From: Diplonema japonicum
Taxonomy: Eukaryota > Euglenozoa > Diplonemea > Diplonemida > Diplonemidae
DNA: 64,000 nt
Assembly (NCBI GenBank): GCA_964019335.1
Contig: OZ025686.1
Span: 434,001 to 498,000 of the forward strand
Direction: 5' to 3'
Shown here: in pieces, positions 33,301 to 45,000 of the stretch
How the letters are laid out: the number at the start of each line of letters is the position of its first letter
How positions within the stretch are numbered: position 1 is the first letter of the stretch
The notes under the pieces: model-generated
The model's input: the letters and a program-made list of their open reading frames with translations, nothing else
What the model was told of the DNA's origin: nothing
Database searches by the model: none
Translations under genes and position numbers: made by a program

Positions 33301-33815
33301 TTTTTTTTTTTGTTTGCTCCTCCTTTTTTTTTTGTAAATATAATGTGTGTAGGAGAAAATTTTGCTGGGAGGGGGGAATGAGTCTTTCACTATAATGGGG
33401 GTGTACCCCCCCCCAAAAAAAGTTTTTTCTGCTATCTTTTTTTTTCTCTTCTTTTTTTCTTCCCCATACCACGCTTTTGCCATTCTCCCCTTTTTTTCTT
33501 CTCCAGGGAAAAAAAAGAAAACCATAAAATAGATAAAAAAGTCCAAATTAGACCCGCCTGCATTGTTTCCTCCTCTTTTTTTTTCCTTCTTTCTTTTCTT
33601 TTTTTTTGTCCTCACAAAAAAAAAGTAAAGGGGGGAGAGGGGTTTGTGCATAGTTCAGCTCTTCGATACTACATTTTCATCGGCTTCAAGAACGTCACAA
33701 GCAGGGGGGTGAAGGGAAGAGAGCATGGGAGGATTCACGTTTTCTTAAAACAAACAAACAAAGCAAAGAAGTATTCAAACATCCCCCTGTCCCCCCTTTT
33801 TTATTGTTTTCTTCT
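33301..33815. other. Intergenic, low complexity
   Basis: 515 bp of T- and A-rich runs between the His/Gln-rich kinase gene and the cyclophilin gene. No feature is recognised. Confidence 0.5.
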
Positions 33816-35968
33816 CTATGTTCTCTCATCGTTGTCTCTCATCCATGCCAGCCAACCAGAAGATGCATTGATGCCTGCCTGTCCTGGCTGACCTTGGTCC
33901 GGTCCGTGCCCTTGACCTTTGAAGTAAGTTCGTGTAACACAACATAAAGCATACCGTATGGTGCCATATATGCGGGTGGCTGTGCATACCCCCCTTGCGG
34001 GTAGGGGTCGTAGGGACTGTACCCACCCTGTGCAGGTGGAACTAGGTTCGGAGGAGGTGCATCACTTGGTCCAGAGCCCCACCTGTCAGCAGGCATCATG
34101 CCGCTTTGCGATGGAGGTGGCGCCCCATACGGCTGGTGTGTTGGGGGTGTGTAGTATGGCTGCGGAGGCTGGTGATGTTGTTGCTGGTGATGTTGTTGCT
34201 GGTGATGTTGTTGCTGGTGATGTTGTTGCTGGTGATGTTGTTGCTGGTGATGTTGTTGCTGGTGGAATTGTTGATGTTGATGTTGATGTTGATGTTGGTG
34301 GTGGTGGTAATGTTGGTGGTTCTGTGGCGGGTGTTGATGCTGGTGATGGTGGTGGTGGTGGTGGTGATTCATGTACACATTATCTGGAGGTTGTCCTGAA
34401 GGCAGAGGCATGTTCATGAACGGGTTGCTCCCCAGAGCATCGAAATTAGGTTGTCTGGGCACCCCTGGGACCGGGGGTGGCGTGGCAGCTGAAGGGGGTG
34501 CCCCCCCTGAGCTGGAGGGGTTGTTGAGAAGCGTCATCTGGTTCCATGACACGGGAGGGGGACCCTCACCGGTGCGTGCACCCCAACCCTTCTCTTGCGG
34601 TGCCACAGCGTCGTAGAGAACACAGCAGGCAACCGCTGCGACGGACGTGACGAGTGAGACGGATGGGATCTGCTCCCTGTCGTCCATGAGGCTGGGACAT
34701 ATCCTCTGAATCCTCTTCAGACACTCCTCCGTAGAGGGTCGCATGCCAGGCTCGAGGGAGAGCATCTCCTTCACGAGCCTCGCCATCTCTGCCTCTTCGC
34801 CCTTGACAGCATCAAGGGCTTTCATGAGATAGTCACCTTTCACCACTTTCATAAGCTGCTGGTGACGCTCTGCTTTCTTCTCTCCTGTCTCGTTGGCTTC
34901 AGCATCCACCAGTTTGAGGATGTCGGTGGGAGGGCCGCACAGCACTATGAACATAATCATTCCACATGCGTAAATATCGATCTTCGGGGCGTGCTTCAGC
35001 GGGCAATGCCACTCCTCCTTGTCTACCATCTTGCTCAACGCCTCAACGGGAAGATACATCGCAGAGCCGCAGCTTGGTGTGACAGAAATAGCAGGTGAAC
35101 CCACGGGGGACAGTGTTCCCGGTGTGGCCCCTGGGCCCGGGGAAACGGCAGGATCGAAGACGTGTCTTCTGGGGTCAGATCTCTGTTTTGTGTACTTCGC
35201 TTGTCCGAAATCAATGAGCTTGATAATAAAGCGTTTCTGCCCCGCGATCGGCTTGATCATGATGTTCTCCAGTTTGATGTCTCTGTGGATGATACCCTCT
35301 TTATGGATGAACTGGATGGTGGTAAGCAGCTGCTGGCCGAGTATAGCGAGGTCCCTGAGGGGGAGCAGGGGAACAGTCCCATGGCGTGAGTGGGACGTTC
35401 TGTCAAGGAAGCTGAACAGCTCTGTGCCCTCTGCGAGCTCCATGACGACGTAAATGCACTGCGTGTCGTGGAAGGTCGCGATGTACGAAGGGAGGTTTTG
35501 GTTGCGCTCGATGGAGAGCTCTTGCATGATGGCGATCTCAATAAGCAGTCGAGATCTTGCCTTGGCAAGCCGTTTTCTGGCAAGGTTCAGCTCGTCGGTG
35601 GTTACACACCCTTTCTTCAATTCCTCTGTCATGAAGAACTTGTTCTTTTGCATGATCTTCACCGCAACGCACACCGGATCTCCCTTCTTCCGCATCTTAT
35701 AAACCTTTGCGTAACTGCCTTCACCCAAAAGTGCTTTAGCACTGTCTGTACATGTCCGCCCCGACCCCACTTCCACGTACTCAAAGTGTTCAATCCGCAA
35801 GTCGCCGTTTGCATGATGTGCCAGTGCCTGGTCGAGTTTCATTACATCTGCCGCTGCCTCCTCTCCCTCCTCGACCTTCCTCACCTGCACCCCGCCGTGT
35901 GTTGGCATTGCCAAAGGGGCCACGGGGCCCTTCCCCTTCCCTCCACCCGGCTTCCGGGGCCCGCTCAT
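33816..35968 (-). CDS. Ser/Thr protein kinase with Pro/His/Gln-rich tail, 704 aa
   Basis: Exons 33955-35968 and 33816-33916 with a 38-nt intron (GTATGC...AAAG). Splicing replaces the read-through tail with QGHGPDQGQPGQAG and ends at TAG 33816. The kinase domain spans about 60-420: GEGSYAKVY (82-90), Lys104, HRDIKLEN (228-235) and DFGQAKY (253-259). The APE motif is altered to LPVE (in SAMYLPVEAL), and a 35-residue Gly/Pro/Ser insert lies in the activation segment. It should be catalytic. The subfamily is unclear; it loosely resembles CAMK or fungal KIN-type kinases. The C-terminal 250 residues hold His-rich runs and six exact HHQQQ repeats. A TTTTAG acceptor lies 7 nt before ATG 35968. Confidence 0.8.
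34171..34260 (-). repeat. Coding minisatellite, six perfect 15-bp units
   Basis: GGTGATGTTGTTGCT is repeated six times without a mismatch and encodes HHQQQ-type units in the kinase tail. 6-bp and CAC/CAT-type repeats follow to about 34370. Copy number is likely to vary between strains because the units are identical. Confidence 0.9.
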
Positions 35969-36078
35969 CTTATACCTAAAATGTCAATGATAGGTTTGGC
36001 AGGAGGCATTTGACAGAAACACTTGAACCAAATAAAAGATACTTAATGTAACAAGGTGATTACCTCTAACGCACTGCA

Positions 36079-38508
36079 CTAGAAGTAAGCAGTGTCTTGT
36101 GTTGGCGCGGCCTGGGGCTGTGCAGGTGCCCGAGGCGTAGGGGTATGTGGTGCCGGTGCAGCATAGGCAGGGACTTGCTGGAAGGTGTAATCCTGCACGT
36201 CGCCGGGACCGTGATAGTGGGCGGCGGGGGCATGGTAGCTGATTTGAGGGGCAGCTTGAGCCGCTTGCTGCATCTGTTGGATGGGGTTGTTCATCTTCCA
36301 TTCGATAGTGGAGGCAGCCATCTGCAGCAATTTCTTCTTGTCCTTCTGGTCGTTGGTGCCAACCGTCGCAAGGACCTGGCTCATCGTGAGCGGTGCCGTG
36401 TGGTCCTCCTCCTTGTCGTAGTCGTCTTCGGACTCCCTGTCGCTGTCTGGCGGGTTGTCACTGTCTCTGTCACTGTCGCAGAACACAAAACCAGGCGACA
36501 CACACTCCTTGGGCCTTATCTTTGTGGACCCGAATCGTGCGGGTTTCGGAGGTGGGGCCTTGTACTCCTGCAAGTTAACATGCCAGAACATAGCTTAGCA
36601 TACCTCAATGAACGGACCGGCCATTGCTTCGAATTCACCAAAGTCCAGGTACGAGATGGGGAGGCAGTGCAGGTTCTTCCCCACCCTTGACAAGAACTTT
36701 ACCTGCGATATGAATTTGAAAAAGAGAGAAAGAAAGACTGTCGTGCATACCATAGGGCCGTCATCAGGCTCGATGGTGACGTCTACGCTGGATTCAATAT
36801 TCTTTTGTGTCAGCCAACTGTGTTGATGTGAAAGGAACGTCGGTGCATACAATTTGTGGATTGCCCACAACGACCGGTACACGTGCGACCAGTCTCCTTT
36901 TCTTGAGTACTTTGTTCTGAAGTTGTCGCCTGCCTTGTCCACAAGTGCAGCGAGATGCGCAAGATCGTCATCGTCCATTTTCGGGTCACCCCCGTACTCT
37001 CTCGTGTTCTCGAGCACCTTGTAGCTCATCTGACTGATCTGCGCCACCTGTGAGTGCATTGCTGTGGCAGCAAATGCCAAGCATACCGTGCTAGTCCCTT
37101 TCCCTTCCTTACCCAAAAGCATCTGCATCCCGACACACATCTTGGAGTTCTGATGTTTTGGCAGGTTATGGCCAGGGACAATCTGTAAATGATTTACACG
37201 AAGATTTAAACGACATACTTTCCCGCATTCCGGGCAGGGTGTTTCAAGCCACGAAGGGGTCTGTCCTGGCTGTGGGGGAGGGTCTTCAGACAGCCTGACA
37301 ACGATCCTCCCCTCCTCTCTCGTCACCTGGAAGGTGGTTGGTGTGTGCACGTCGATGAACTCTCTGACCGACTTAATCCTGTTCGAGAGTGATTTGATCT
37401 CAGGAATCTTGTTGTTCAAACGACTCAACTCAAGAGCACCACCTGCCTCTCTCACGGCATCCCTCAGGAAGACCACACCGTCCACGTAATTACCGATCTG
37501 AACATCGGTCTCGGGGTCACGGGGGAAGCTCGCAGGCATTTTCGGCCACTTTTTCTCATCCACCTTCGGTGCAATGAACCTATGTTTGATCACAAGCCTT
37601 GCCAGCTTCTTCTTCATCGCGTGTCTGATCTTCTTAGGGTCTGTCTCGTTGGGGTCCAGTTCCGTGTCCGCTTCATGTCCGTCCTTCTCGCCACGTTTTC
37701 TCTTTGCGTTCTTCAGAATTTCCTGGAGGTTCGCTTTTCGGTTGCGGAGGTAAGTAGCAGAATGATCAACGGGCGGTGCCTTAATGTGCCCCTGGGGCGC
37801 ATTTGGCTGAGGGCGCGGGACTGGGACGGGCATTTGGACGGGCATGGGGGGAGCGATTTCATCCTTGGTGGGGGGTCGCAGGGGAACCTCTCCTCGCAGG
37901 GCGTCTTCGATTACTTCAGGACGCTCGTCCCAGGCGTCGAGGGTACGGCCCAATTCACCAGGCTCATCAGGGACACGCTCTCTAGGTGCTTGGCGGGCGG
38001 GAGCGACACGTACGCGGGGTGGCTCTGGGAGTGCTTGGGGAGGTGCGTCGGAGTGAACCTGTCGGTTTGGGTCGTCCTGCTGGGGCATGTGCGCATCAGA
38101 AAGGGACGCTGGGGCCATGGCTGCTTGCTTGGAGGCGCTGAGAATAGCACCCACGTCATCGTCACCGAAGAGTTCTCTCCATGTCCCCACCATGCGCTCG
38201 TATTTGTTCGCAACAGTGGCATCACCCCACGGGATGTGAACCGACGCCAGCTGCACCAGATCGTGCTGCACCCTGGGCGCCACCGTGGTCCTGCCGAAGC
38301 TGGTCGTCTTGATCACCGCATCAAGCAAATACCACCCTGCAAGCTTCTCCTTCCCGACACCATTCTTAATTTTTGTGTACAACATGTCAACAATCAACTC
38401 CACGCTCGACGGGAACATCGCAGCCTCTTTCGCCAGCGCTTTGATCACACCACTCTGCGGCTCCCTCAGTGCCATCACCCTGGCCGTGTAGGCCGCTATG
38501 TCAGCCAT
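36079..38508 (-). CDS. Pcf11-like CID-domain protein (mRNA 3'-end processing / termination), 756 aa
   Basis: CID domains bind the phosphorylated C-terminal tail of RNA polymerase II; Pcf11 uses one to couple cleavage/polyadenylation to termination. Exons: 37219-38508, 37087-37182, 36751-37047, 36604-36702, 36079-36567; introns of 36, 39, 48 and 36 nt, three of them in frame. The CID covers about residues 1-125 (VELIVDMLYTKIKNGVGKEK; AGWYLLDAVIKTT). A Pro-rich linker and a charged KKIRHAMKKKLARLVIKHRF segment follow. Removing the first intron creates a compact finger, CPECGKIVPGHNLPKHQNSKMC at about 425-446, where Pcf11 has Zn fingers. The C-terminal exon is acidic, then Ala/Pro/Gln-rich. CACAG lies 15 nt before ATG 38508. 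A related CID factor (SCAF, Nrd1-type) remains possible. Confidence 0.78.
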
Positions 38509-38703
38509 CTTGTTTACTGATGCCTGTGGAACGTTGGCAATCCACACCTCGTGTCGCGAAACAAGTATACAATTTAGAAAGAAGAAAAAAAGGGAGAAGC
38601 GGATAGAGGGCACATAATGGTAAGGCACTAGTCTAAGAGCCGTTACTAGATACAAATAGTACAACAAACTTTACAACGAGATCGCTGAAATCGAATTTTT
38701 AAA

Positions 38704-40120
38704 TTAACCAAATGTTACTGACTTGTGGGGACGCTTGGTAGGGGGCGGGTGCCGCGTCTTGGGTGAGGCCCCTCTTCGTCTGGAAGGAGAGTTGGACCGC
38801 GAGCGGACAACCGGGCGGTTCGTGGGGCTCTTGAGGCCTCGTGTCCGCGGTCGATGACGTGGTGTCACGGGATTGGGGTGTTTGGGGGAAATAGTCGTTC
38901 TGGGACGTGACTTGGGCGATCCAAGCGACGGCCTTCGCGGCTGTGCGCTGTTTGACTTAGGCGATCCCAGCTCGGGTGCAGTGGGGACGGAACCGATGGG
39001 AAAACTGTTTATGCTCCTTGACCGCGAACTGCCACCAAAGTACTTCAGTTCAACAAGCTTGTCGCTATCGAGCCGCAGGTCCCGTGGGGTCCTGTTGAGA
39101 TCGATCACCTGGTTCCTCTCATCACACAGCACGCCCCTCTCGTCCCCAACGTAGCTTAAGAGGACCCGCATCTTCTGGTCGTCATAGATGTGTACCACCA
39201 CAGGGTCCACTGTGTTCGGTGCTGAGATGCTGAAGTACACCTTCTCCACGGAGCGGGAGGGTATGGAGTACACCTCTCGGGTGTTTTGTTTGTTGCTTGC
39301 GATACTCGCTTCGAGGGCGTCCTTTTCCATCCGAAGGTTGTTGTACTCCTCCAAGGGCACCACGGGGCCCACACTGTCCCTGCTACTGCTGCTCATCGCA
39401 GACCCTTTAGATTCATACACTTCTCGGTGACGTGATGGTCTGTTGTTGCCTGAGTACGTGGCAGGGATGCTCTGCGCACTGGGGTGTGCTTGTTGCTCGC
39501 TTGTCGCAACCACGACAGGGTACGCAGGGGTACTGGGCGGCGCGGGTGGAGGCTGCACTAAGAACTGAGAACCTTTTATTTAAAAGAAAAAAAAAAAAAC
39601 ATAGTCATATTATTTTTTTTTCTATAAATACCTGGCGGCAGCATGGGCGGTGTAACATTGAAAGGCCTCCCGTCCAGTCCTATCACAGTTAGTGGCTGGC
39701 CTGGGATGTGGTACTTAGGGATGGTAGTAGAGAACTGCTGAACACTGCCATGAGGCTGGGTATCAAGGCTGTGCGACTGGAGAAGTGTGGTGTTGGGTAG
39801 CGTTGTGTACCCTTGGTGCACTTCACTGTAAGCAGGTTGTTGGGGTTGTAAGGGTTGCTGCTGCACTTGCGACTGCGACGTCCCGTATCCCGGCACCGGG
39901 ACAGGCACAGGGACATGGACAACCGACAATTGCTGAGGGTTACCTGCGCCCCCCCAGCTGGACACGGACGGCCCACTTAGCATCTCGTCCTTCACATTGC
40001 GAGTTGCATTCAAAATTTGCATCTTTTTTTTAATTATTTATTTTTTTTCCTTGTTTCACATACTTCAGTGGTTAGCTTCGCGACCTCGTTCTTCAGATCC
40101 CTCACCCCGAAGCCGGACAT
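38704..40120 (-). CDS. Unrecognised protein with Pro/Gln-rich middle and SR-like basic tail, 438 aa
   Basis: Exons 40064-40120, 39632-40022 and 38704-39572, with introns of 41 and 59 nt (GTATGT and GTATTT donors). Frame continuity is exact. The N-terminus MSGFGVRDLKNEVAKLTTE starts a short helix. The next 120 residues carry Pro/Val and Gln-rich stretches. A globular segment (about 240-320) contains VYFSISAPNTVDPVVVHIYD and LLSYVGDERGVLCDERNQVI, which suggests a small beta-rich fold. The final 110 residues are Arg/Ser/Pro-rich (GSPKSRPRTTISPKHP, RSRSNSPSRRRGASPK) like an SR or microtubule-binding tail. I do not recognise the family and propose no function. Stop TAA is at 38704. Confidence 0.65.
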
Positions 40121-40851
40121 TATGTGTACCCCTTTTGTGCTTGTGTTGAAGAAGAAACAAGAACTTACAAAAAAGGAAAGCAGGAACAAAAGGAGGAAAG
40201 CTCTCACGATGCGCTTGAAGCACTGGGTAGCGGGAAACCCCAAATAGGGGAATGAGTCACCTGGTGCTTTCAGGGGAGTGGGGGTTAGTTTTTTTTTTTG
40301 CGGCAGCGGAGGCAGCGATAAAGATTTTACCTCTCCCCTCCCTCTTCCTCCTCAATACTCCTTGTAGGAGAACTTTTTTTTTTCATTTCTTTTCATTTCT
40401 GCTTTTTCGAAAGCTTGGCGGAGGGAAACATAAAGAAAATGGAAGAAAAGAAAATAGCAAACGGAGTACAAGAAAAAAGAAAAGAAAAGTAACGATCGAG
40501 AAGGCACCCTACAGAATAACGGCACGATGCATTGGCAGGAGCACCCGCAGAATAGCCTGACAACACTGCTGCTTACAGCGACGGGGGGAAGGGGGGGATA
40601 ATTATATATAAGAGATAAAGGAGGCCCCCGTTGGTGGCGCCCTGTTGAAAATATTAAACAAACAAACAAAGAAGAGGAGAGAACGAAGAAACGAGACTGC
40701 TACCCCTCCCTCTCCTGTGTTGCCTTCCCCACCACCCCCCTTTATTATTGGGAGTACCCTATGTAACCGCTGGGGGTGTATAAATTGTGTAAAAAAAATA
40801 AAAAATGAAAACCAATCTAAATGTTAACCACAGTACTGAAAACACCCCCCT
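40121..40851. other. Intergenic DNA with one short dispersed repeat
   Basis: A/T- and purine-rich sequence. The only notable feature is the 29-bp repeat at 40616-40644, shared with 63902-63930. Confidence 0.5.
40616..40644. repeat. 29-bp dispersed repeat, copy 1
   Basis: TAAAGGAGGCCCCCG then TTGGTGGCGCCCTG. The same sequence with three or four substitutions occurs at 63902-63930. Confidence 0.55.
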
Positions 40852-41723
40852 TCACGGCAACGCAGCAGCCAGGTAAGGTTTGATGGCTCTCAAGAAGTCA
40901 AAAACTGAATGCACCTTTTTTTTTTTTTTAAATTCCCTTCTCTCCTTTATTCACATACTTGCAGCACAATGCCTTTTGTGACTATCAAAGGCACCTTAAC
41001 ACTTGTCCCGTCGCTGAGTGGTATAGTGGGCGTCTTAAGCGTGAGGAGAAGGTATCTTTGAGTTATTTTTTTTTTTTATTACCCCACCCTTGTTATATAC
41101 CCCGTGACATCAACGGACGCATTGTCCCAGGGAAGGATGGAATTTTCGTTATCGAACTGAGCCGACAAAGGGGTGAGGGTGTTGATGGCTGTATGTGGGA
41201 TCTGCGCGTGAAGCAAAGAGGCACAGGATGATATGAGATGTTTCACATGCAAAGCGGACGGCGTGATGGCCGTCTGGGAATCTTGATACATGGGGTTCAA
41301 AGAGGCGAAGGGTTTATGTAGGGTGGCTTTTGCCTTCGCTAAAGGGACTGTGCGAGGGATGACTAGGACTGTCAAGTCGCCGAGATCAGAGTCGTCTACA
41401 GCACAACGCGACCCAAGTTGAGGGTTTGCACATCGTATATCGCAGCCGTTCACACGGTACTTCAGCATGACTACGGGGATCGTCTCACCTACTTCCACTT
41501 TATGCAGCCCTCCCACTTTCAGCTCTGTCGCTGCCCTTGCTTTGTCTTCTTGCGTCCCGTAGTCCGAAACCCCTTTACCCTTCATGATACTTTTGCCTCT
41601 GTTCGTGTCGCTGCTATCGCTCCCGATGTTGTAATCATGAACCCTGTCCGACCTCCCCGGCTGGAGATATCCTTCCTCCACCTCTGGGCTTGCATCTATG
41701 TTTAGCGACTCTACCAATCCCAT
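40852..41723 (-). CDS. Unrecognised protein with N-myristoylation-type start, 260 aa
   Basis: Exons 41101-41723, 40959-41055 and 40852-40914; introns of 45 and 44 nt. Splicing converts the read-through end into TGYLLLTLKTPTIPLSDG, KVPLIVTKGIVLQ and VHSVFDFLRAIKPYLAAALP before TGA 40852, a coherent globular end. The N-terminus MGLVES fits MGxxxS for N-myristoylation. CGCAG lies 4 nt before ATG 41723, which supports this start. The first 90 residues are polar; the rest alternates beta-like and helical segments. No family is recognised. Confidence 0.65.
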
Positions 41724-41727
41724 TTCC

Positions 41728-42044
41728 CTGCGCGTTGTTGTTGGTAGAACCGAGGGGGGGGGAATAAAAAAGCAAGAAAATGCGCGTACAAGTGGAAAGG
41801 GGGGGAGGAGAAACAACATTGGATATATATATTTTTTTTTTTATTTTTTCTTCTTTTTTTAGACATAATAAAATATGGAGTATTACAAAAAAAATGTTAC
41901 GACAATAACGAATAAAAGAGGCAGACAGCGGGGGGGGGGGGGGTTTCTACGAGATTTCTTTTTTATATATTTTTTCATTCCAATACCCGCTAGTGCCTCA
42001 TAACAAATTTAACTCTAAAAAGGGGGGTTAACTATCTAATGGTT
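41728..42044. other. Intergenic, low complexity
   Basis: 317 bp with T runs, a 13-G run near 41931-41943 and A/T-rich sequence. No feature is recognised. Confidence 0.5.
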
Positions 42045-45000
42045 TTACTGTGGGGGGGAAATGATAACTGTTTTGTTCGTCCGCCGCTTTTCACGCATCT
42101 CCCTGAACCAGTCAGGGGCATAAGAGGTGAAGCTAGAAGCAGGATGGGCAGATGCAGTAGAGGTGGATGCAGTTAACTGTATTGGTTCCGCCGCAACAAC
42201 CACAGGCTGTGCCACACTCCCTCGCACTCCTGCGCGGGTCCCTCGTGGAGTCAAGGGCGCCGTCCCAGTAGGGGGGTTCACCCTCATCCGATTTGGCGTT
42301 GTTCTACCCCTATTTGTCCCTTGGTTCACTCCAGCAGAAGAGCTTCGCCTTGCAACAGCGGGCGCTTTACTAACTGTGGTTCTCTTTGGAGTCACGGACC
42401 TTGCTACGGGTGCGACAATGACAGGCTTCGCAGGAGTTATAGAATTGTGCGAGAGTTGATGCAGCTTTTTCTCGAGCTCTGCGATCTCTGTGCTGAGCTG
42501 ATGCGATAGAGAGGTGGGACGTGGTGTCTTGGCCCCTGCATTGCACCTACTGCGCTGTGGTGAAATGGAACGCGACGGGACACCCACAATCCTCACAGGG
42601 GAGATGTCCCGCTTGGCTATCAACGGGGCAGACGTAGTAGCAGGCGGAATAGGTGACATGGGCAGGGATGGTTCTTCGTTCCTCCTGCCGCCAGACAACG
42701 ACCGTGCCCCTTCGAAGGCAGCAGGCACGCTTTGCATTTCATGAGGCGCTCTCCCCTTCTTCTTTGCGTGACCTACTAACACGTTGATGTTTTGTCTTAT
42801 AAACTCATAAGACCCTGCGGCATTCTTCGGCTCTTTCGCCGGTTCGGGTATCCTGTGCAGCCCAAAGGCCTGCATCACTTTCTCGTCAGGCTGAAACTTC
42901 GCCGTCGAAGCGCCACAGTGCAACTTCTCCAAAGCAGTGTAGTAGTTGCTTATGATGGACCGTATCTTGCTTTTGATGCTGTGGATTGTGTTGTGGCAGG
43001 TCGTCATTGCAGAAGCATATTCTGGGTTCTTCTTGGTTAATATCTTGAAGGAGGACGAGTTGATAGGCTGCAGTTCCTTCAGGCCCTTAGACGCCTCCAT
43101 GAAAAGGTCCCATATCTGCTGTATGAGCTCGGGACGTGACTTCATGATGAAGAGTTGGTCGTCCTGTGTCCGCACAACGTCGTCTTTCTTCTTGTGAGCT
43201 TCGACAGCTTCGCGTAGCGACATCCCATCGCCCTCGACCGACTCCTGGATGGCAAGGATATCAGCTTCTGCTTTCTGACGCCAGATTGACTCCTCCTCTA
43301 GCCTGCTTTCCAACTCGCTGAGGGCCACTTCATACTGGTTCATGATGGTGTTAGTCTCTTCTATCCTGCTCTCGTGCTCCATGCGCATACTGTTCACGTT
43401 CCTCTCCATGAGGCATGCGTTGTCGCTCAGGTTCGACTTCAACATGTCGATGTCCTTCTCTGACTCTTGGAGCATCGCTACTAGCTTTGCGTTCAACTCG
43501 TTTGCTTCCTTCTCATCAGATCGAGCCTGTGGTTTTGTAGCTTTCTTAGCCTCCTCCGTGCCATACCTTGAGAAGGTGTTCCTCCAGCATGTCTGTCGCT
43601 GCTTTGAGTTCTTGCACCTCGAAGCTCTCTTCATCCTGTTGTTCTATCGTTGTCACCTATCATGGAGTGAGTCGTGCAGCGAAAGCACACCTTGAAGTTG
43701 TCGTAATCCTTCTGTAACTGTTCCATGGTATACTGTGTTTTCAGCAGTTCCTCACGTGTGGCTTCCAGTGTTTCGTTCATAGTGCTTGCACGTTCTTCTA
43801 GGACACTGATGTCTTGTCGTGCCGTCTCCAGCTCGGCTAAAGACTTGCTCAGCTCGTGCTTCAAATTGTTTGCTTCTTCCAAATGTTCTGTGGTTTGCAG
43901 TTTCTCTCTCTCAAGCCCCTCTCGCAGCACATCGTTGTCCCCTTTAATCGAGAAGAGCATGTCGTTTGCAGCGTTCAGGTGCTCCGACAGCATCCCCACC
44001 TCTTCACGACACCGCTTCTCACTGTCACGCATGCCTTCTAGTTGTTCTACCTTCTCATACAGTTTGTCTTCGGCATTCTGTGTACAGTGTTGATAAGCAA
44101 CAACAAACATACGCATGACATGTTCTTGCTGCTCTCCTGCAGCTCCCGCAGCTTGCAGCGCAAGTTCTCCGCCCCTGCCCTGGCTTCCTCCAAATCGCGC
44201 TCGGTGTGCTCTCTTTGGATGATCACACGTTCCGTCTCCTGTGCGGGTTCAGGTGTTGGTGCATAAACATACCATGTGCGCTATTTTTATTTCAGTCTCA
44301 GATTCTTTCATCTGGAGATCCAGCCTCTCCTTTAACAGCTGACATTGTGCACTGTGGAACTCCTCATTAGTGGTGTCATTTTTGATGCTGTCCCACTGCG
44401 CTGCCATGTCTTCCTTCAGCTTTTGGATGGCAGTCTGGCACTCGCCCACCTTGCTATTTGACGCTTCCTCACGCTCCCTCGCGCCTGCGATCTCTTTATC
44501 CTTCTTATTAATCTCTGCTTGCAGGTCCTTGACTGCCTCTTCCAAAGTGGATATCACTTCTGCGCGTTCGAACCCTGAATCATCAATGATCCCAAGGGCT
44601 TGTGTCTTTCTCTCTTCAGCTTCCTTTGTTAGCACCACTGCTTCGTCAGCACACATCTCAGCTTCCTTTGTTAAAAGTATCGCCTTTTCTTGCTCATTGT
44701 GAAGCATTTCCTGATGCTCCTGCAGCCTGCGCTCTGCTTCCTTCGTCCTCAGATCCGCCTCTTCCATCCGTTTTTCTGACTCCGCGCTCCGTGTAGCCGC
44801 TTCCTCTGCAATCAAAGCCGCTTCCTCCGCACTCGCCTCTGCGTCTTCCGTCCGCCGTTCCATCTCCCGAAGCACACCCTCAAGCTCGTTCCTGATCGAC
44901 ACTTCCTCGTTCAGTTTGGCTTTCAACTCGCTCATCTCCTCCTCAGACTGTGCTATTGCCTCCTCCAGACGCTCTTCTGTTTGTATCTTGTGTTGTGTGT

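Noticed and set aside
34171-34260. CRISPR-like regular repeat
   Set aside because: Units are contiguous 15-mers without spacers inside a kinase reading frame in a eukaryote. It is a coding minisatellite.
36079-36591. Separate gene starting MFWHVNLQ
   Set aside because: Its first codons lie in a 36-nt intron. The remainder is the last exon of the CID protein, joined in phase 0.
41007-41055. tRNA-like sequence (GAGTGGTATAGTGGGCG) on the plus strand
   Set aside because: No T-arm or acceptor pairing follows. The complementary strand is the second exon (LLLTLKTPTIPLSDG) of the 260-aa gene, in frame with both neighbours.
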